Shown: piece by piece, positions 7,884-16,632 of the stretch
How the letters are laid out: each line of letters opens with the position of its first letter
Numbering within the stretch: position 1 is the stretch's first letter
Assembly: GCA_963754335.1 (NCBI GenBank)
Contig: CAVWFQ010000010.1
Coordinates: 1,364,001-1,428,000, forward strand
Direction of reading: 5' to 3'
Source of the DNA: JBBSDP01 sp963754335
Lineage (GTDB): Bacteria > Planctomycetota > Phycisphaerae > Tepidisphaerales > Tepidisphaeraceae
Length of the DNA stretch: 64,000 nt
The notes under the pieces: model-generated
What the model was told of the DNA's origin: nothing
What the model saw: the letters and a program-made list of their open reading frames with translations, nothing else
Databases searched by the model: none
Made by a program: the position numbers and the translations under genes

Positions 7884-9329
7884 TCAGGGTGATCCTCCCG
7901 GGGTGTTGGCGACCGCGAAACCGCGCTGAGCCCCGGCGATGCGGCCGCGACGTTTATCGATGACACTGTAGACCCCTACGCCGATCAATATGCCGAGAAT
8001 CAAGCCATACTTCAGTGGCACCCCGAACAGACCGAATTTGCCGCTGGCGAGGAACCTGGGCGTAAGGCCAAGCGATTCGCAGACGACAAAAAGTGCCACG
8101 GTAAGCACCGGCAATCCGGTTAGAAACGCTTTCCCATACCCCGCGCCGGTAGAGATCTGAATCTCCATTTTGGCCCAGAGCCCGGCGAATCCCTCCGGGA
8201 AAAAGAGGACGACCGCCACCGAAATGGCGCCGAGCGCGAAGAGCCAGAGGCTGGGCAAATCGGTGCTGAGGGAACTCCGGGTGATGTAGATGATGAGAAT
8301 GCCAAAGATCGATCCCCAGAGCCGCCCGCGTCCGCCAACCGCCACGCAGACCACAAGAAGAATCGACTCCTCAACGCTCATATTCTGTGGCGTGATGATT
8401 CCGACCTGTGGCGAATAGAGCATCCCCCCCACTCCCGCCAGCAGAGCGGCGACGGCAAAGGCAAAGACCTTATAAACGTACGGCTTATAGCCCGCGAAAT
8501 AGAGCCGGGTTTCCTTGTCGCGGACAGCGACGAGCACCCTCCCCAATCTCGACCGAACGATCGCGCGGCAAAGAAGATACGCCAGCACGATTGACGTCAC
8601 CGTCAAAAGATACAGACCGATGATCCACGGCCGTGCCTGCATCATCGGCTTGTAAAAGTTAGTCAGGCCGTTGGTGCCGCCAAGCAGCATTTCGTTTCGG
8701 CTGATCAGGAGATACGCCGCCCAGGCCAGAGCCTGGGTAATGATCGAGAAATAAACGCCGCGCACCCGCTTGCGAACGATGAAGAATGCGAACACGGCTG
8801 CCGCCAACCCTGGCAACACCAATCCGGCCAGCAACGTGACAGGCATGAACTGAAACGGCTTCCAAAAATTGGGCAGCTCGCGAACGTTGTTAAAGAACAT
8901 GAACTGTGGAATGTTGTTGTATTCCGGGCGGACGTCTCCTCCTCCCTGAGGCAAGCTCAGGTGCATGGCCATGACATATCCACCGATGCAGAAGAAGAGC
9001 GCCTGGCAAAGCGATAGAAGGCCCGTGTAACCCCAGATCAGATCGATGCCCAGCCCGACCAACGTGTAACAGAGATACTTGCTGAGTATGTTGATCTTGT
9101 AATCGGGCACAAGTCCGGCGGCGTTCATCAACGGCACGCCGGCAAAAAAGAAGAGGATCAGTGTGGCGATCGTGACGATGCGCAGACGAATGACATCCGG
9201 GTGTGGCGCGCGCGCCACGAATGTATTCGAAGCGCGAAACGCCTTGATCGAGCTGTTCAAAGCCGATTCGCTCACGGTCGCGTCCGGAGAAGGCGCAACT
9301 TCGAGATTAGTGGGTTTTGGATCAGGCAT
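7884..9329 (-). CDS. urtC: Urea ABC transporter permease UrtC
   Basis: This is a LivM-type inner-membrane permease of about 481 residues. It starts at ATG 9329, which overlaps the urtB stop by eight bases. A cytoplasmic N-terminal stretch of about 40 residues precedes the first membrane segment. Recognisable permease text includes YLCYTLVGLGIDLIWGYTGL, LCQALFFCIGGYVMAMHL and VCVAVGGRGRLWGSIFG. The C-terminal tail has two further hydrophobic segments and a short basic end, somewhat longer than usual. It pairs with UrtB to form the channel. Confidence 0.93.
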   Translation of the reverse strand: MPDPKPTNLEVAPSPDATVSESALNSSIKAFRASNTFVARAPHPDVIRLRIVTIATLILFFFAGVPLMNAAGLVPDYKINILSKYLCYTLVGLGIDLIWGYTGLLSLCQALFFCIGGYVMAMHLSLPQGGGDVRPEYNNIPQFMFFNNVRELPNFWKPFQFMPVTLLAGLVLPGLAAAVFAFFIVRKRVRGVYFSIITQALAWAAYLLISRNEMLLGGTNGLTNFYKPMMQARPWIIGLYLLTVTSIVLAYLLCRAIVRSRLGRVLVAVRDKETRLYFAGYKPYVYKVFAFAVAALLAGVGGMLYSPQVGIITPQNMSVEESILLVVCVAVGGRGRLWGSIFGILIIYITRSSLSTDLPSLWLFALGAISVAVVLFFPEGFAGLWAKMEIQISTGAGYGKAFLTGLPVLTVALFVVCESLGLTPRFLASGKFGLFGVPLKYGLILGILIGVGVYSVIDKRRGRIAGAQRGFAVANTPGGSP

Positions 9330-11400
9330 CGGCCATTCGTCCCTTCGGTGGGAAGAGCCCCGAGGGACGCCATTGCAGGAAAACGACAATCACCGCAAGC
9401 ACGACGACCTTGGCGATCACGGATGCACCGCTCGCCAGAGAAGGAATTGCTTCCAGTAATGGCTCCAGATATTTGCTGAAGAATCCCAATCCGAGGCCGG
9501 ACCAGATCACGCCGGCGAGTTTTCCGACTCCGCCGGTCACGACGACCATGAAGCTGTCGACGATATATTCCTGGCCGATATTAGGATTGATCTTGTTGTA
9601 GAAGGGAACGACTACGCCCGCCAGGCCCGCTAGTCCCGCCCCCAGGGCGAAGGTCAGTCCATCGACCCGTCGGGTCGCGACGCCGAGCGCGGCGGCCATC
9701 TCGCGGTTCTGCGTCGTCGCCCGCAACAACAGGCCCAGCTTTGTCCTGTTCACCAGGAAATAGACAAGCGAGATGCAGATGACGCAAAAGAGAATGATGT
9801 AAACACGATTGAGGGGGAACGTGAGATCCGGCGCGATTTCAAATCCCCCTTCCATCCAGTGCGGCGGCGCAAAAGAAAGCGTGTCGCCGAATTCGTATCG
9901 TGCCGCTGCGATCAGGATCAGCCCGATTCCCCACGTTGCCAACAGCGAATCCAAAGGGCGGCCGTACAGAAAACGAATGACTCCCATTTCGCAGATGAAG
10001 CCGACAGCGCCCGACACCAGGAACGCCGCGGGAACCGCTGCGATCAAATAATAATCGTAAGCGCCGGCAGGGAGATGTCCCTTGAAAAACGCGCTGACGC
10101 AGTACGTTGTAAAGGCGCCCACCATCATGAACTCGCCATGAGCCATATTGATGACGCCCATCAGGCCGAAAATGATTGAGAGACCCAGGGCCATCAGAAC
10201 CAGAATGCTTCCCAGAGACAGCCCGGCGAACGTGTTCTGAATGATGTGGATTCGCGTCTGATACGAACGGGCGGAATCAAGCGAGTCGCGCGCCGCGGCC
10301 AGCAGCGGTTGATCGCCGATGCGCGTGGCGGCATCCACGACTTTGTCGAGGATGTTCGCTGCTCGCGCCGTCTTGACCGTGCCGAGGTATTTGGCCGCAC
10401 CGATTCGAGCCGGCTCGTCGCCGAAAACCAGATCGCACTCGGCGATGGATTCCTTTAACGCGGACGCGAATTTACTCGCGGGATCCTTGGCAAGCTGGCG
10501 TTTGAGCGCAGCGTGATACTTGGGGAGATCGTCGAGCAGTTTCTGTTGCGCGTCCAGCGAATCCTGGTAGCGGCCAACGCTGATCAATATATCGGCAACC
10601 GTCTTGGCATACCCGATTGGTGGCTGCGGCGGAGGCGGACTCAAAGACGGATCGGCGGCCTTCACTGCCGACTGAAGCCTGGCAAGAGCTATTTTCGCTT
10701 TCAGAGTCACTGCGGATCCGGGGGAAGGCACGACCAGGCTTGAGGGCTTGTCGCTGGCGGCGGCCTGCAGGGCTGCAATGGCCTCGGCAGCTTCGGCTTT
10801 CACCGCGGCAGGCGCCCCGTCGCGGAGCGATGAAGCCCCACTCGAGCATTCGTCGGCGAATCGCTTTTGCACACCCTGATCGACAAAAACCTGCGCGGCC
10901 CATTCGCCAACATCCCGGATGCTTTGTGTACGGGCAATCGGATCGGGGTCGAGTAACGCAAGGCCTGAGACGACTCCGTTGATCGTTTCCCGCTCGCTTC
11001 GAGGCGGGGGGCGCATCGCGTTGGAAAGGTCGGGTTTGACGTGATAAATCGGCTGACCGTCATCCCCTTTGATCGGGTCGCCAGTCAGGGCATCCCGCAA
11101 CGGCAGCACCGACCCTTTATCTGCCAGCGTGATGCGGGCGCCATAGATCGCCAGGCGACCGTTGACAAGTTGCAGTGAACCGTCCCGATACGCCTTGAGC
11201 GCCGCGATGACCTGCGAGTCCCCCTTGTCAGCGATGAGATCATAAATCTTCTGACGATCGGCTTTGCCGGCAGTCTTGAGGTTTTTCAGCGCGGCCTCAA
11301 CCTCCGGCGATACCGGAGGCACCGCTGCCGGCGCTCCACGCGACAGAGGCGCAAAAATAAGCAGCAGGCCAAAGCCACGAAGGCTTGAGGCTTGGTACAT
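9322..11400 (-). CDS. urtB: Urea ABC transporter permease UrtB with long N-terminal domain
   Basis: This is a LivH-type permease of 692 residues. Residues 1-22 look like a signal peptide. Residues 25 to about 390 form a soluble, alanine-rich helical domain (presumably periplasmic), with pieces such as NGRLAIYGARITLADKGSV that are typical of UrtB N-termini. The permease follows, with SLGSILVLMALGLSIIFGLM, GVINMAHGEFMMVGAFTTY and VVTGGVGKLAGVIWSGLGLG. UrtB usually has such a domain, but this one is long. The start ATG 11400 has a weak ribosome-binding site. It precedes urtC with an overlap. Confidence 0.92.
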   Translation of the reverse strand: MYQASSLRGFGLLLIFAPLSRGAPAAVPPVSPEVEAALKNLKTAGKADRQKIYDLIADKGDSQVIAALKAYRDGSLQLVNGRLAIYGARITLADKGSVLPLRDALTGDPIKGDDGQPIYHVKPDLSNAMRPPPRSERETINGVVSGLALLDPDPIARTQSIRDVGEWAAQVFVDQGVQKRFADECSSGASSLRDGAPAAVKAEAAEAIAALQAAASDKPSSLVVPSPGSAVTLKAKIALARLQSAVKAADPSLSPPPPQPPIGYAKTVADILISVGRYQDSLDAQQKLLDDLPKYHAALKRQLAKDPASKFASALKESIAECDLVFGDEPARIGAAKYLGTVKTARAANILDKVVDAATRIGDQPLLAAARDSLDSARSYQTRIHIIQNTFAGLSLGSILVLMALGLSIIFGLMGVINMAHGEFMMVGAFTTYCVSAFFKGHLPAGAYDYYLIAAVPAAFLVSGAVGFICEMGVIRFLYGRPLDSLLATWGIGLILIAAARYEFGDTLSFAPPHWMEGGFEIAPDLTFPLNRVYIILFCVICISLVYFLVNRTKLGLLLRATTQNREMAAALGVATRRVDGLTFALGAGLAGLAGVVVPFYNKINPNIGQEYIVDSFMVVVTGGVGKLAGVIWSGLGLGFFSKYLEPLLEAIPSLASGASVIAKVVVLAVIVVFLQWRPSGLFPPKGRMADA

Positions 11401-11507
11401 CTAAACATCATCGAACCCAATCACTAACCCGTCCCTGGCCGCCCAAACCACAATCCATGATTCCAACCCGCCGCAGCGCACCCGCGGCGGATTGGACCAT
11501 GTCGGAA

Positions 11508-11881
11508 TTACTTGTTGCTGATTGGCTGCAAGTTGTCGGTGGGGACATACCCAACGTCACCCGTCTGAGCCGTCACCTTGCTCATCGGGGCGCCGGAATC
11601 ATCACCAGAACTTTGGTTCCGGCTTTCCAGGTGCCGTCAGGCTTGGCGTCCTTCGCCGGCATGCTCTTGAAGTAGGGTGAATCCGCCGACAGGGTATGGG
11701 TCATATCCTTGTCGGGAAGCATGGTCGGCTTCACGACGACCGGAGCCTGCGCGGTTGCCTGAGGCGGGGTGACCGCGACCGGCTGAGTTGCGGGAGGCGC
11801 CGGCGAGGACGGGGGCTCATTGTGACAACCGACCAACGCCCCGACCGACAGTACCGCCATCATGCCGAAAAACGATTTCAT
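11508..11881 (-). CDS. Small SH3-like lipoprotein inside the urt operon (one frameshift)
   Basis: Start ATG 11881 has GGAG seven bases upstream. The N-terminus is a lipoprotein signal with lipobox VGALVGC, followed by a Pro/Ala/Thr linker. The C-terminal domain reads DGTWKAGTKVLVMIPAP, then, after the G4 run at 11587-11590, SKVTAQTGDVGYVPTDNLQP in the next frame to a stop at 11508. Joined, this is a typical SH3-like beta-barrel pattern ending GYVPTDNL. The uncorrected frame stops at 11582. The total is about 123 residues, exported and anchored. Its placement between urtA and urtB is unusual. The role is unknown. Confidence 0.75.
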
Positions 11882-11954
11882 TTAGCTTCTCCGAAAATGA
11901 ACGTCGGAAATTTTTTCCGCGTCCGTTTGAAAGACATTCCAAGATCGAAAACCG

Positions 11955-11987
11955 GCGGCGGCCGGCGCTGGCAGCGCCGGCCGCCGC
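11955..11987 (-). promoter_or_regulatory. Strong hairpin after urtA (likely attenuator/mRNA stabiliser)
   Basis: A perfect 15-bp inverted repeat with a three-base loop (arms 11955-11969 and 11973-11987) starts 21 bases after the urtA stop. There is no T-tract, so it is not a classical terminator. Such hairpins after a binding-protein gene usually keep its mRNA abundant relative to the permease genes. It could also be one of the palindromic repeats scattered in this genome. Confidence 0.6.
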
Positions 11988-12007
11988 TCGAACTAATCGT
12001 CAAGCGC

Positions 12008-13288
12008 TCATTCAGCGCCCGTCAGCTTCTTCAGCTCTTCCGGCTTATGGAGGTAAGTGCTGAACGAATCGGGATGAACCAGGGGCGTTTGCGAGATGAT
12101 CTCGAACTGCCCGTCGGCCTTGATCGAACCGATCAGCACCGGTTTCCAGGTATGATGGTTGAGTGAGTCCATCTTCTTTGCACCACCCGGTGCATCGAAT
12201 TTCATCCCGAGGACAGCGGGAATCACTTTCTCGATGTCGAAGCTGCCGGCCTTTTCGACGGCCTTCTTCCAGACGTAGACGCCGAAGTAGGCGGCTTCGA
12301 TTGGGTCGTCCGTTACGCGGCTGTCGCCGCCGGGCAGCTTGTGGCTCTTGCAGTAGGCTTTGAAGGTCGCCACAAACTTCTTGTTCTCGGGCGTATCGAT
12401 GGATTGATAGTAGTTCCACGCAGCCAGATGACCGACGAGTTTCTCCGTTTCCATCGAGCGGAGTTCATCTTCAGCAACCGAGAATGCCATGACCGGGCAC
12501 TTGTCGGCGGTAAGGCCCTGATTCGCAAACTCCTTGTAGAACGGAACGTTGCTGTCGCCGTTGATCGTCGAAAGAACGCAGGCGTCGCCGTCCTTGGCAA
12601 AATCCTTGATCTTGCCCACGATCGTCTGGTAGTCGCTGTGGCCGAAGGGGGTGTATTCCTCGGCGATGTCCGAATCGGGAACACCTTTGCTGAGCAGGAA
12701 GGCCTTCAGCACCTTGTTGGCCGTGCGGGGGAAGACGTAGTCCGTGCCGAGCAGATAGAACTTCTTTTTCGATCCGCCATCTTTCGACATCATGTATTCA
12801 GCAGCCGGGATGAGCTGCTCGTTCGGTGAAGCTCCGGTATAGAAGACGTTGTGGCTCTGCTCCTCGCCCTCGTATTGAACAGGATAGAACAGGAGGCCAC
12901 CGCCGTACGGGTTCTCCTCCTTCGTGTACTTGGCTTCAAAGACCGGAAGGCAGGACTTGCGGCTCACGGACGTCCAGCAGCCGAACGTTACGGCGACCTT
13001 GTCCTGAACGATGAGTTGCTTTGCCTTCTCGGCGAAGAGCGGCCAGTTGGAAGCGGGATCGACAACAACAGGCTCGATCTGCTTGCCCATCACCCCGCCG
13101 CTGGCATTGATCTCCTCGACAGCCATCAGCACCACGTCGCGCAGCGACGTTTCTGAAATGGCCATCGTGCCGGACAGGGAATGAAGGATGCCGATCTTTA
13201 CCGTGTCATCCGCACGCGCGGCTGGCGCCGACAAAGCGGCGGCAAAGAATACGGCGAGCAAGAACAAACAGCCCGGAATCTTTCTCAT
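12008..13288 (-). CDS. urtA: Urea ABC transporter substrate-binding protein UrtA
   Basis: This is a periplasmic urea-binding protein of 426 residues. Start ATG 13288 has GGAG ten bases upstream and gives a Sec signal peptide (RKIPGCLFLLAVFFAAALS, then APAARA). The mature part begins DDTVKIGILHSLSGTMAISE, the hallmark of UrtA, with PVVVDPASNWPLFAEKAKQL, VTFGCWTSVSRKSCLPVFE and VFYTGASPNEQLIPA following. Family knowledge places it as the capture subunit for UrtBCDE. It is separated from the next gene by a strong hairpin at 11955-11987. A 379-base region upstream probably carries the promoter. Confidence 0.96.
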   Translation of the reverse strand: MRKIPGCLFLLAVFFAAALSAPAARADDTVKIGILHSLSGTMAISETSLRDVVLMAVEEINASGGVMGKQIEPVVVDPASNWPLFAEKAKQLIVQDKVAVTFGCWTSVSRKSCLPVFEAKYTKEENPYGGGLLFYPVQYEGEEQSHNVFYTGASPNEQLIPAAEYMMSKDGGSKKKFYLLGTDYVFPRTANKVLKAFLLSKGVPDSDIAEEYTPFGHSDYQTIVGKIKDFAKDGDACVLSTINGDSNVPFYKEFANQGLTADKCPVMAFSVAEDELRSMETEKLVGHLAAWNYYQSIDTPENKKFVATFKAYCKSHKLPGGDSRVTDDPIEAAYFGVYVWKKAVEKAGSFDIEKVIPAVLGMKFDAPGGAKKMDSLNHHTWKPVLIGSIKADGQFEIISQTPLVHPDSFSTYLHKPEELKKLTGAE

Positions 13289-13667
13289 GAGCAATCTCCA
13301 TAAGTTCGCAGTTCTGGTTACCAGGATCGAGAGTGAGTCAAAATGCGCGCCGCAATGAAAGAAAGTGAGGGCAAGAGCCGACCGGGGCCGAGGAAAGGAG
13401 AAATCCGGTCCCCGGCCGGCACGGGTCAGCCGGCGCAAGGGTCTGCAGCGCCGGTTGCCCGGGGTTCGCCGATTGAGGCGACTCGAACATCACATGAACC
13501 TGAAAGCGCATCCCTTCCTTCATTTTCGAGCCCGTTTCACCGCCAACGTTTTACAAAGCTCATGCCACGTAACGAATGATCATTTTCCCGAAGGATCGAT
13601 TGCCTGACTCGTCGCGCTGCGCCACATGTGTTGCGGAAACAGCATCGTCGGTGCGCTCGCCGGAACA
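13289..13667. other. Intergenic region between ureG and urtA
   Basis: No convincing gene is present. Short open frames here look random. The region is the likely promoter zone for urtA on the minus strand. A poor sigma-54-like match (TGGCAT-N5-TTGT) lies at 13552-13567, but it lacks the conserved -12 GC. A GC-rich stretch at 13400-13465 has partial inverted repeats. Confidence 0.5.
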
Positions 13668-14417
13668 TCAGGCAATCGCACCTTGCGGAGATAAGGCGGC
13701 CGTGCGCGCGGCCGAGATATGCAGAGCAATCTGATCAAGGCCAATTCCGTTTCGTATTTGCGCGAAAAGGAACGGTCCCTCCCCGCGCATCGCGATGCTG
13801 TCCCGTTCCATTACGTGCAAGTCGGCGCCGACCGCACCGGCCAGATCCGTCTTGTTGATGATGAGCAAATCAGATTGGGTGATGCCCGGGCCACCCTTGC
13901 GCGGAATTTTGTCCCCTGCCGCAACATCGATCACATAGATCGTGAAATCGGCCAGCTCACGGCTGAAATGGGCGGCGAGGTTGTCTCCGCCGGATTCGAT
14001 GAGCAGCAGATCCGGATGAAATTCCTCGGCCAGATCCTCCAGAGCCAGCAGATTGGCGGAAATGTCTTCGCGAATGGCGGCGTGCGGGCATCCGCCGGTT
14101 TCGACCGCGCGAATCCGCTTCTGTTCCAGCGCCTGGTTGCGAATGAGAAACTCGGCGTCCTCGCGCGTGAAGATATCGTTGGTGACCGCGGCCACCGAAA
14201 TCTGCCCGCGGAACCACCGGCACATCTCCAGCATGAGCGCAGTCTTCCCGCTGCCGACGGGGCCACCGATGCCGACAGTGAAGGCGCGTCGACTGAAATC
14301 GCGTCCGGCAAGCGGGCGGGCGCGAAACTGAAATGCACCCGGTGAATCCCACGCATCATGGCGGTGATTTGACAGTCCGTCGCCGCCGCCTCTCGTCTGA
14401 TTCGATTCGTAAATCAT
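13668..14417 (-). CDS. ureG: Urease accessory GTPase UreG
   Basis: This is the GTPase that drives nickel delivery into apo-urease with UreD, UreF and UreE. The core carries P-loop GIGGPVGSGKTALML, AAVTNDIFTREDAEFL, the VETGGCPHAAIREDIS metal-site Cys-Pro-His segment, LLLIESGGDNLAAHFS and the base-recognition motif LLIINKTDLA. From ATG 14417 it is 249 residues, with about 45 extra N-terminal residues containing His and Arg before the P-loop domain. A longer frame opens further upstream, but it overlaps ureF and is not needed. It lies five bases after ureF. Confidence 0.95.
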   Translation of the reverse strand: MIYESNQTRGGGDGLSNHRHDAWDSPGAFQFRARPLAGRDFSRRAFTVGIGGPVGSGKTALMLEMCRWFRGQISVAAVTNDIFTREDAEFLIRNQALEQKRIRAVETGGCPHAAIREDISANLLALEDLAEEFHPDLLLIESGGDNLAAHFSRELADFTIYVIDVAAGDKIPRKGGPGITQSDLLIINKTDLAGAVGADLHVMERDSIAMRGEGPFLFAQIRNGIGLDQIALHISAARTAALSPQGAIA

Positions 14418-14422
14418 GTTGT

Positions 14423-15109
14423 CTAACTCTGAAAAAGCCGCGAGTAAAGACGGTCGTGGCCCCCCTGAAGAATCTCCAGCAGTGGCGCCGTCTGGGCGGC
14501 GTCGTCGATTCCCGTTCGACCGGCCACAACAACGAGGCGGCCCACATGCTGCGAATGCCGCGCCTGAATCTGCTGCCCCTCGATCGGACCCACGATGCCG
14601 AGCCGCACCGCCGCGGAAATCCAACCGCGCAGGCACATGAACAGAAAAAGCCGCCCGGTTTCGTCTCGCTCCAATCCGAACAAAGACATGGCGGCGCCGA
14701 AGATCGGCGAAAAATGAGTGTTCGAGTTGCGCGACGCGACGTTCAATCGGGCCAGCGGTTGAGTATCAAAAATGCGCAGCAATGAAGCCAGCAATGACTG
14801 CCCCTGGGCGCGGCTGGCGCGACTTGCGACCGGGCTTTTCATGAACGCGTGGAAGTCGCGGTCAATATCTGCCAGGCGTTCTGGATCGTCATATGCGGCA
14901 AAAACAAAAGGCAATATCCCGCGCGCCGCCGCGGTGAGTTGCACATCGATCCATTCGGGCAAGGTCTCGGCCTCGACTTGGCGAAATTGGAAATTTGCTT
15001 CCAGGCCGCCCGAGTGAACAAACCCGCCACAAGGGAAAGCCGAATCAGCGATCTGCCAGACGAGCAATGAATCCGAGCGACCCAAAAATTTTTGTTTACT
15101 CGACGCCAT
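14423..15109 (-). CDS. ureF: Urease accessory protein UreF
   Basis: This all-helical nickel-insertion chaperone has about 228 residues from ATG 15109 (GTG 15115 is an alternative). Family motifs are WQIADSAFPCGGFVHSGGLE, corresponding to the usual DSxxPxGxFxxSxGLE, then SLFGLERDETGRLFLFMCLR and AAVRLGIVGPIEGQQIQ. UreF bridges UreD and UreG. It is the first gene of the minus-strand urea operon in the window. The 140 bases between it and the plus-strand peptidase gene should contain divergent promoters. Confidence 0.93.
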   Translation of the reverse strand: MASSKQKFLGRSDSLLVWQIADSAFPCGGFVHSGGLEANFQFRQVEAETLPEWIDVQLTAAARGILPFVFAAYDDPERLADIDRDFHAFMKSPVASRASRAQGQSLLASLLRIFDTQPLARLNVASRNSNTHFSPIFGAAMSLFGLERDETGRLFLFMCLRGWISAAVRLGIVGPIEGQQIQARHSQHVGRLVVVAGRTGIDDAAQTAPLLEILQGGHDRLYSRLFQS

Positions 15110-15249
15110 GATCACAAATTAATTCCCAACAACCGCGTAATCGCTGCGCACTTCGATTGGCCTCGGAACCAAACGCCCAATACCTAAGCAGGCTCCGCCC
15201 CGAATTTGATGCCGGGCAAGGTCGGCACGGCAGTTGTTTCGCAAATGAC

Positions 15250-15822
15250 GTGCAAATTCGATTGGAATGGTCCAGACATTTAATTGCGGCGATTATTGTG
15301 AGTGCCCTGGCGGGAGGATGCGGCTCGATTACCCCTGCCGGAAGCATGCCAAAGTCGGTGGAAAACCAAGGCGGATTGACAAACCGCGAGGCCGCTGAAC
15401 GCGCCACCCGAATTGGCGCGGCGCTCGCCAGCGAGACCTTTCGAGGCAATATTTCCGTGTATGTCCTGGGTACCGAATCGGTCGGCGGGTTCGCCTGGCC
15501 AGACGGGCGTATCTATGTGACACGCGGGCTGGTGGAGATCACCACCGACGATGAGCTGGCCGCCGCGATTGCCCATGAGATGGGTCATCTCCTCGCCGAT
15601 CGCGGACCGCCGGCGCTGGTCGCGCTGGCGGGTCGATCGGCGTGCGACGCGGGGTGCGAGGAGTGCGCCGATGCAATGGGTTGTCTGCTTCTGCGCGTGA
15701 AGGGAAGGCCCGCCGCTGCGATGATCACGCTGCTGCGCAAGGTCGAGGCGGCGCCTCAGACCGATTCAAAACTTCGGCCCTTGATTGAGCGGCGAATCAA
15801 ACGTCTGCTCGCAGGGTCTTAG
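15250..15822 (+). CDS. M48-like metallopeptidase lipoprotein
   Basis: The zinc site is clear: ELAAAIAHEMGHLLAD gives HExxH, and the downstream ECADAMG segment gives the third ligand in the M48 pattern. The N-terminus has a hydrophobic stretch ending LAGGC, a lipobox, so the protein is probably anchored in the periplasm. The preceding FAWPDGRIYVTRGLVE strand is typical of the family. The start is uncertain: GTG 15250 gives a suitable signal peptide but has no ribosome-binding site. It is divergent from ureF and upstream of ureE. I see no direct link to urease maturation. Confidence 0.75.
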   Translation: MQIRLEWSRHLIAAIIVSALAGGCGSITPAGSMPKSVENQGGLTNREAAERATRIGAALASETFRGNISVYVLGTESVGGFAWPDGRIYVTRGLVEITTDDELAAAIAHEMGHLLADRGPPALVALAGRSACDAGCEECADAMGCLLLRVKGRPAAAMITLLRKVEAAPQTDSKLRPLIERRIKRLLAGS

Positions 15823-15911
15823 CGGATCCGAATCGGGGACCACTGCGCCCGAGCTGGTGCGCGCGAAGATGGTAAAATCGCTTCAAAGTCTTCTCGACGA
15901 CAGAAACCCAC

Positions 15912-16443
15912 ATGCTCTTTGACCGCATCGTCGGCAATCTTCGATCAGACGGGCCCGTCCCAATCGACGATCATCTGGACCTTCAGTGGCACGAATGCTT
16001 TCGGCGCGCCTCACGGCAGATCGCGCGCAGCGGGCGATCGGTGCGTCTTCTGCTCCCACTCGGAACCTGGCTCCGCGATGGAGCCGTCGTTTGCGATGGA
16101 GTTACCCGACTGGCGATTCATGTCGTACCGTGCGATGTCTTGCTGATCCGCCCGGCCGATGCGCCAGGCCACGCTGATCGGCCTCGGCCTGGGCAATCTC
16201 CACGCGCCGCTCCAATGTGGTAGCGAAGAACTCATTACGCTGGCCGATGGGCCGATTGAGCAGTTGCTCGTACAACTGGGTGCTCGATTCGAGAGATGCC
16301 GACGTTGCTTCGAACCGGAGACCGTCGCAGCTCCGCTCCGAGCGCAACTTGCGGCGGATTTTCAAGTCTGGACTGCTTCACAAACCGGCGTACGTGGATC
16401 GAGTGCAACCACCGCGATGATTGCTTCGGCGGCCGCTTCCTGA
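15912..16443 (+). CDS. ureE: Urease accessory protein UreE (frameshifted)
   Basis: This is the nickel metallochaperone. The first frame (from ATG 15912) reads RRASRQIARSGRSVRLLLPL then GTWLRDGAVVCDG, the N-terminal UreE domain with its LPRGTxLRDGD-like turn. From about 16159 the next frame gives RQATLIGLGLGNLHAPLQC, equivalent to the YHLGNRHxPxQ metal-binding region, and EQLLVQLGARFERCRRCFEP. An indel near 16155-16165 joins them into about 176 residues. There is no His-rich tail. Unlike the other urease genes it is on the plus strand. Confidence 0.85.
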
Positions 16444-16610
16444 TCGGAGAATCCACTGCCAAGAGATGATCTTGTTCTGCGAAGACTGCGGGCGGTGGCG
16501 GCTCCGGCGGCGTGATTCCGCGAAGCCGCAAGCGGCTCAATCAGCGCAAGCGATTATACACTTTCGAATCAGCTTTTAGCCGCTGTCCCGCAGGGCAGCG
16601 TCACCGCTGC

Positions 16611-16632
16611 GCGTGCACGTACTCGTGCACGC
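16611..16632. terminator. Hairpin between convergent ureE and cupin genes
   Basis: A perfect inverted repeat of nine bases per arm with loop TACT (arms 16611-16619 and 16624-16632) abuts the cupin stop codon at 16633. It lies between convergent genes and may act as a two-way transcription stop, although no T-run follows. The remaining bases from 16444 hold nothing recognisable. Confidence 0.4.

Noticed and set aside
11508..11581. Region after the small lipoprotein stop as non-coding
   Set aside because: It encodes the end of an SH3-like domain in the next frame, so it was merged into the gene.
13552..13567. Sigma-54-like sequence TGGCAT-N5-TTGT upstream of urtA
   Set aside because: The conserved -12 GC is missing and the distance to the gene is long. 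A chance match is likely.
13668..14636. Longer UreG reading frame starting at 14636
   Set aside because: The extra 73 residues overlap ureF and look like its shadow. ATG 14417 fits the five-base gap after ureF.
15223..15238. Sigma-54-like sequence CGGCACG-N4-TTGTT between ureF and the peptidase gene
   Set aside because: Two consensus positions differ, and the predicted transcript start would fall almost on the peptidase start codon.
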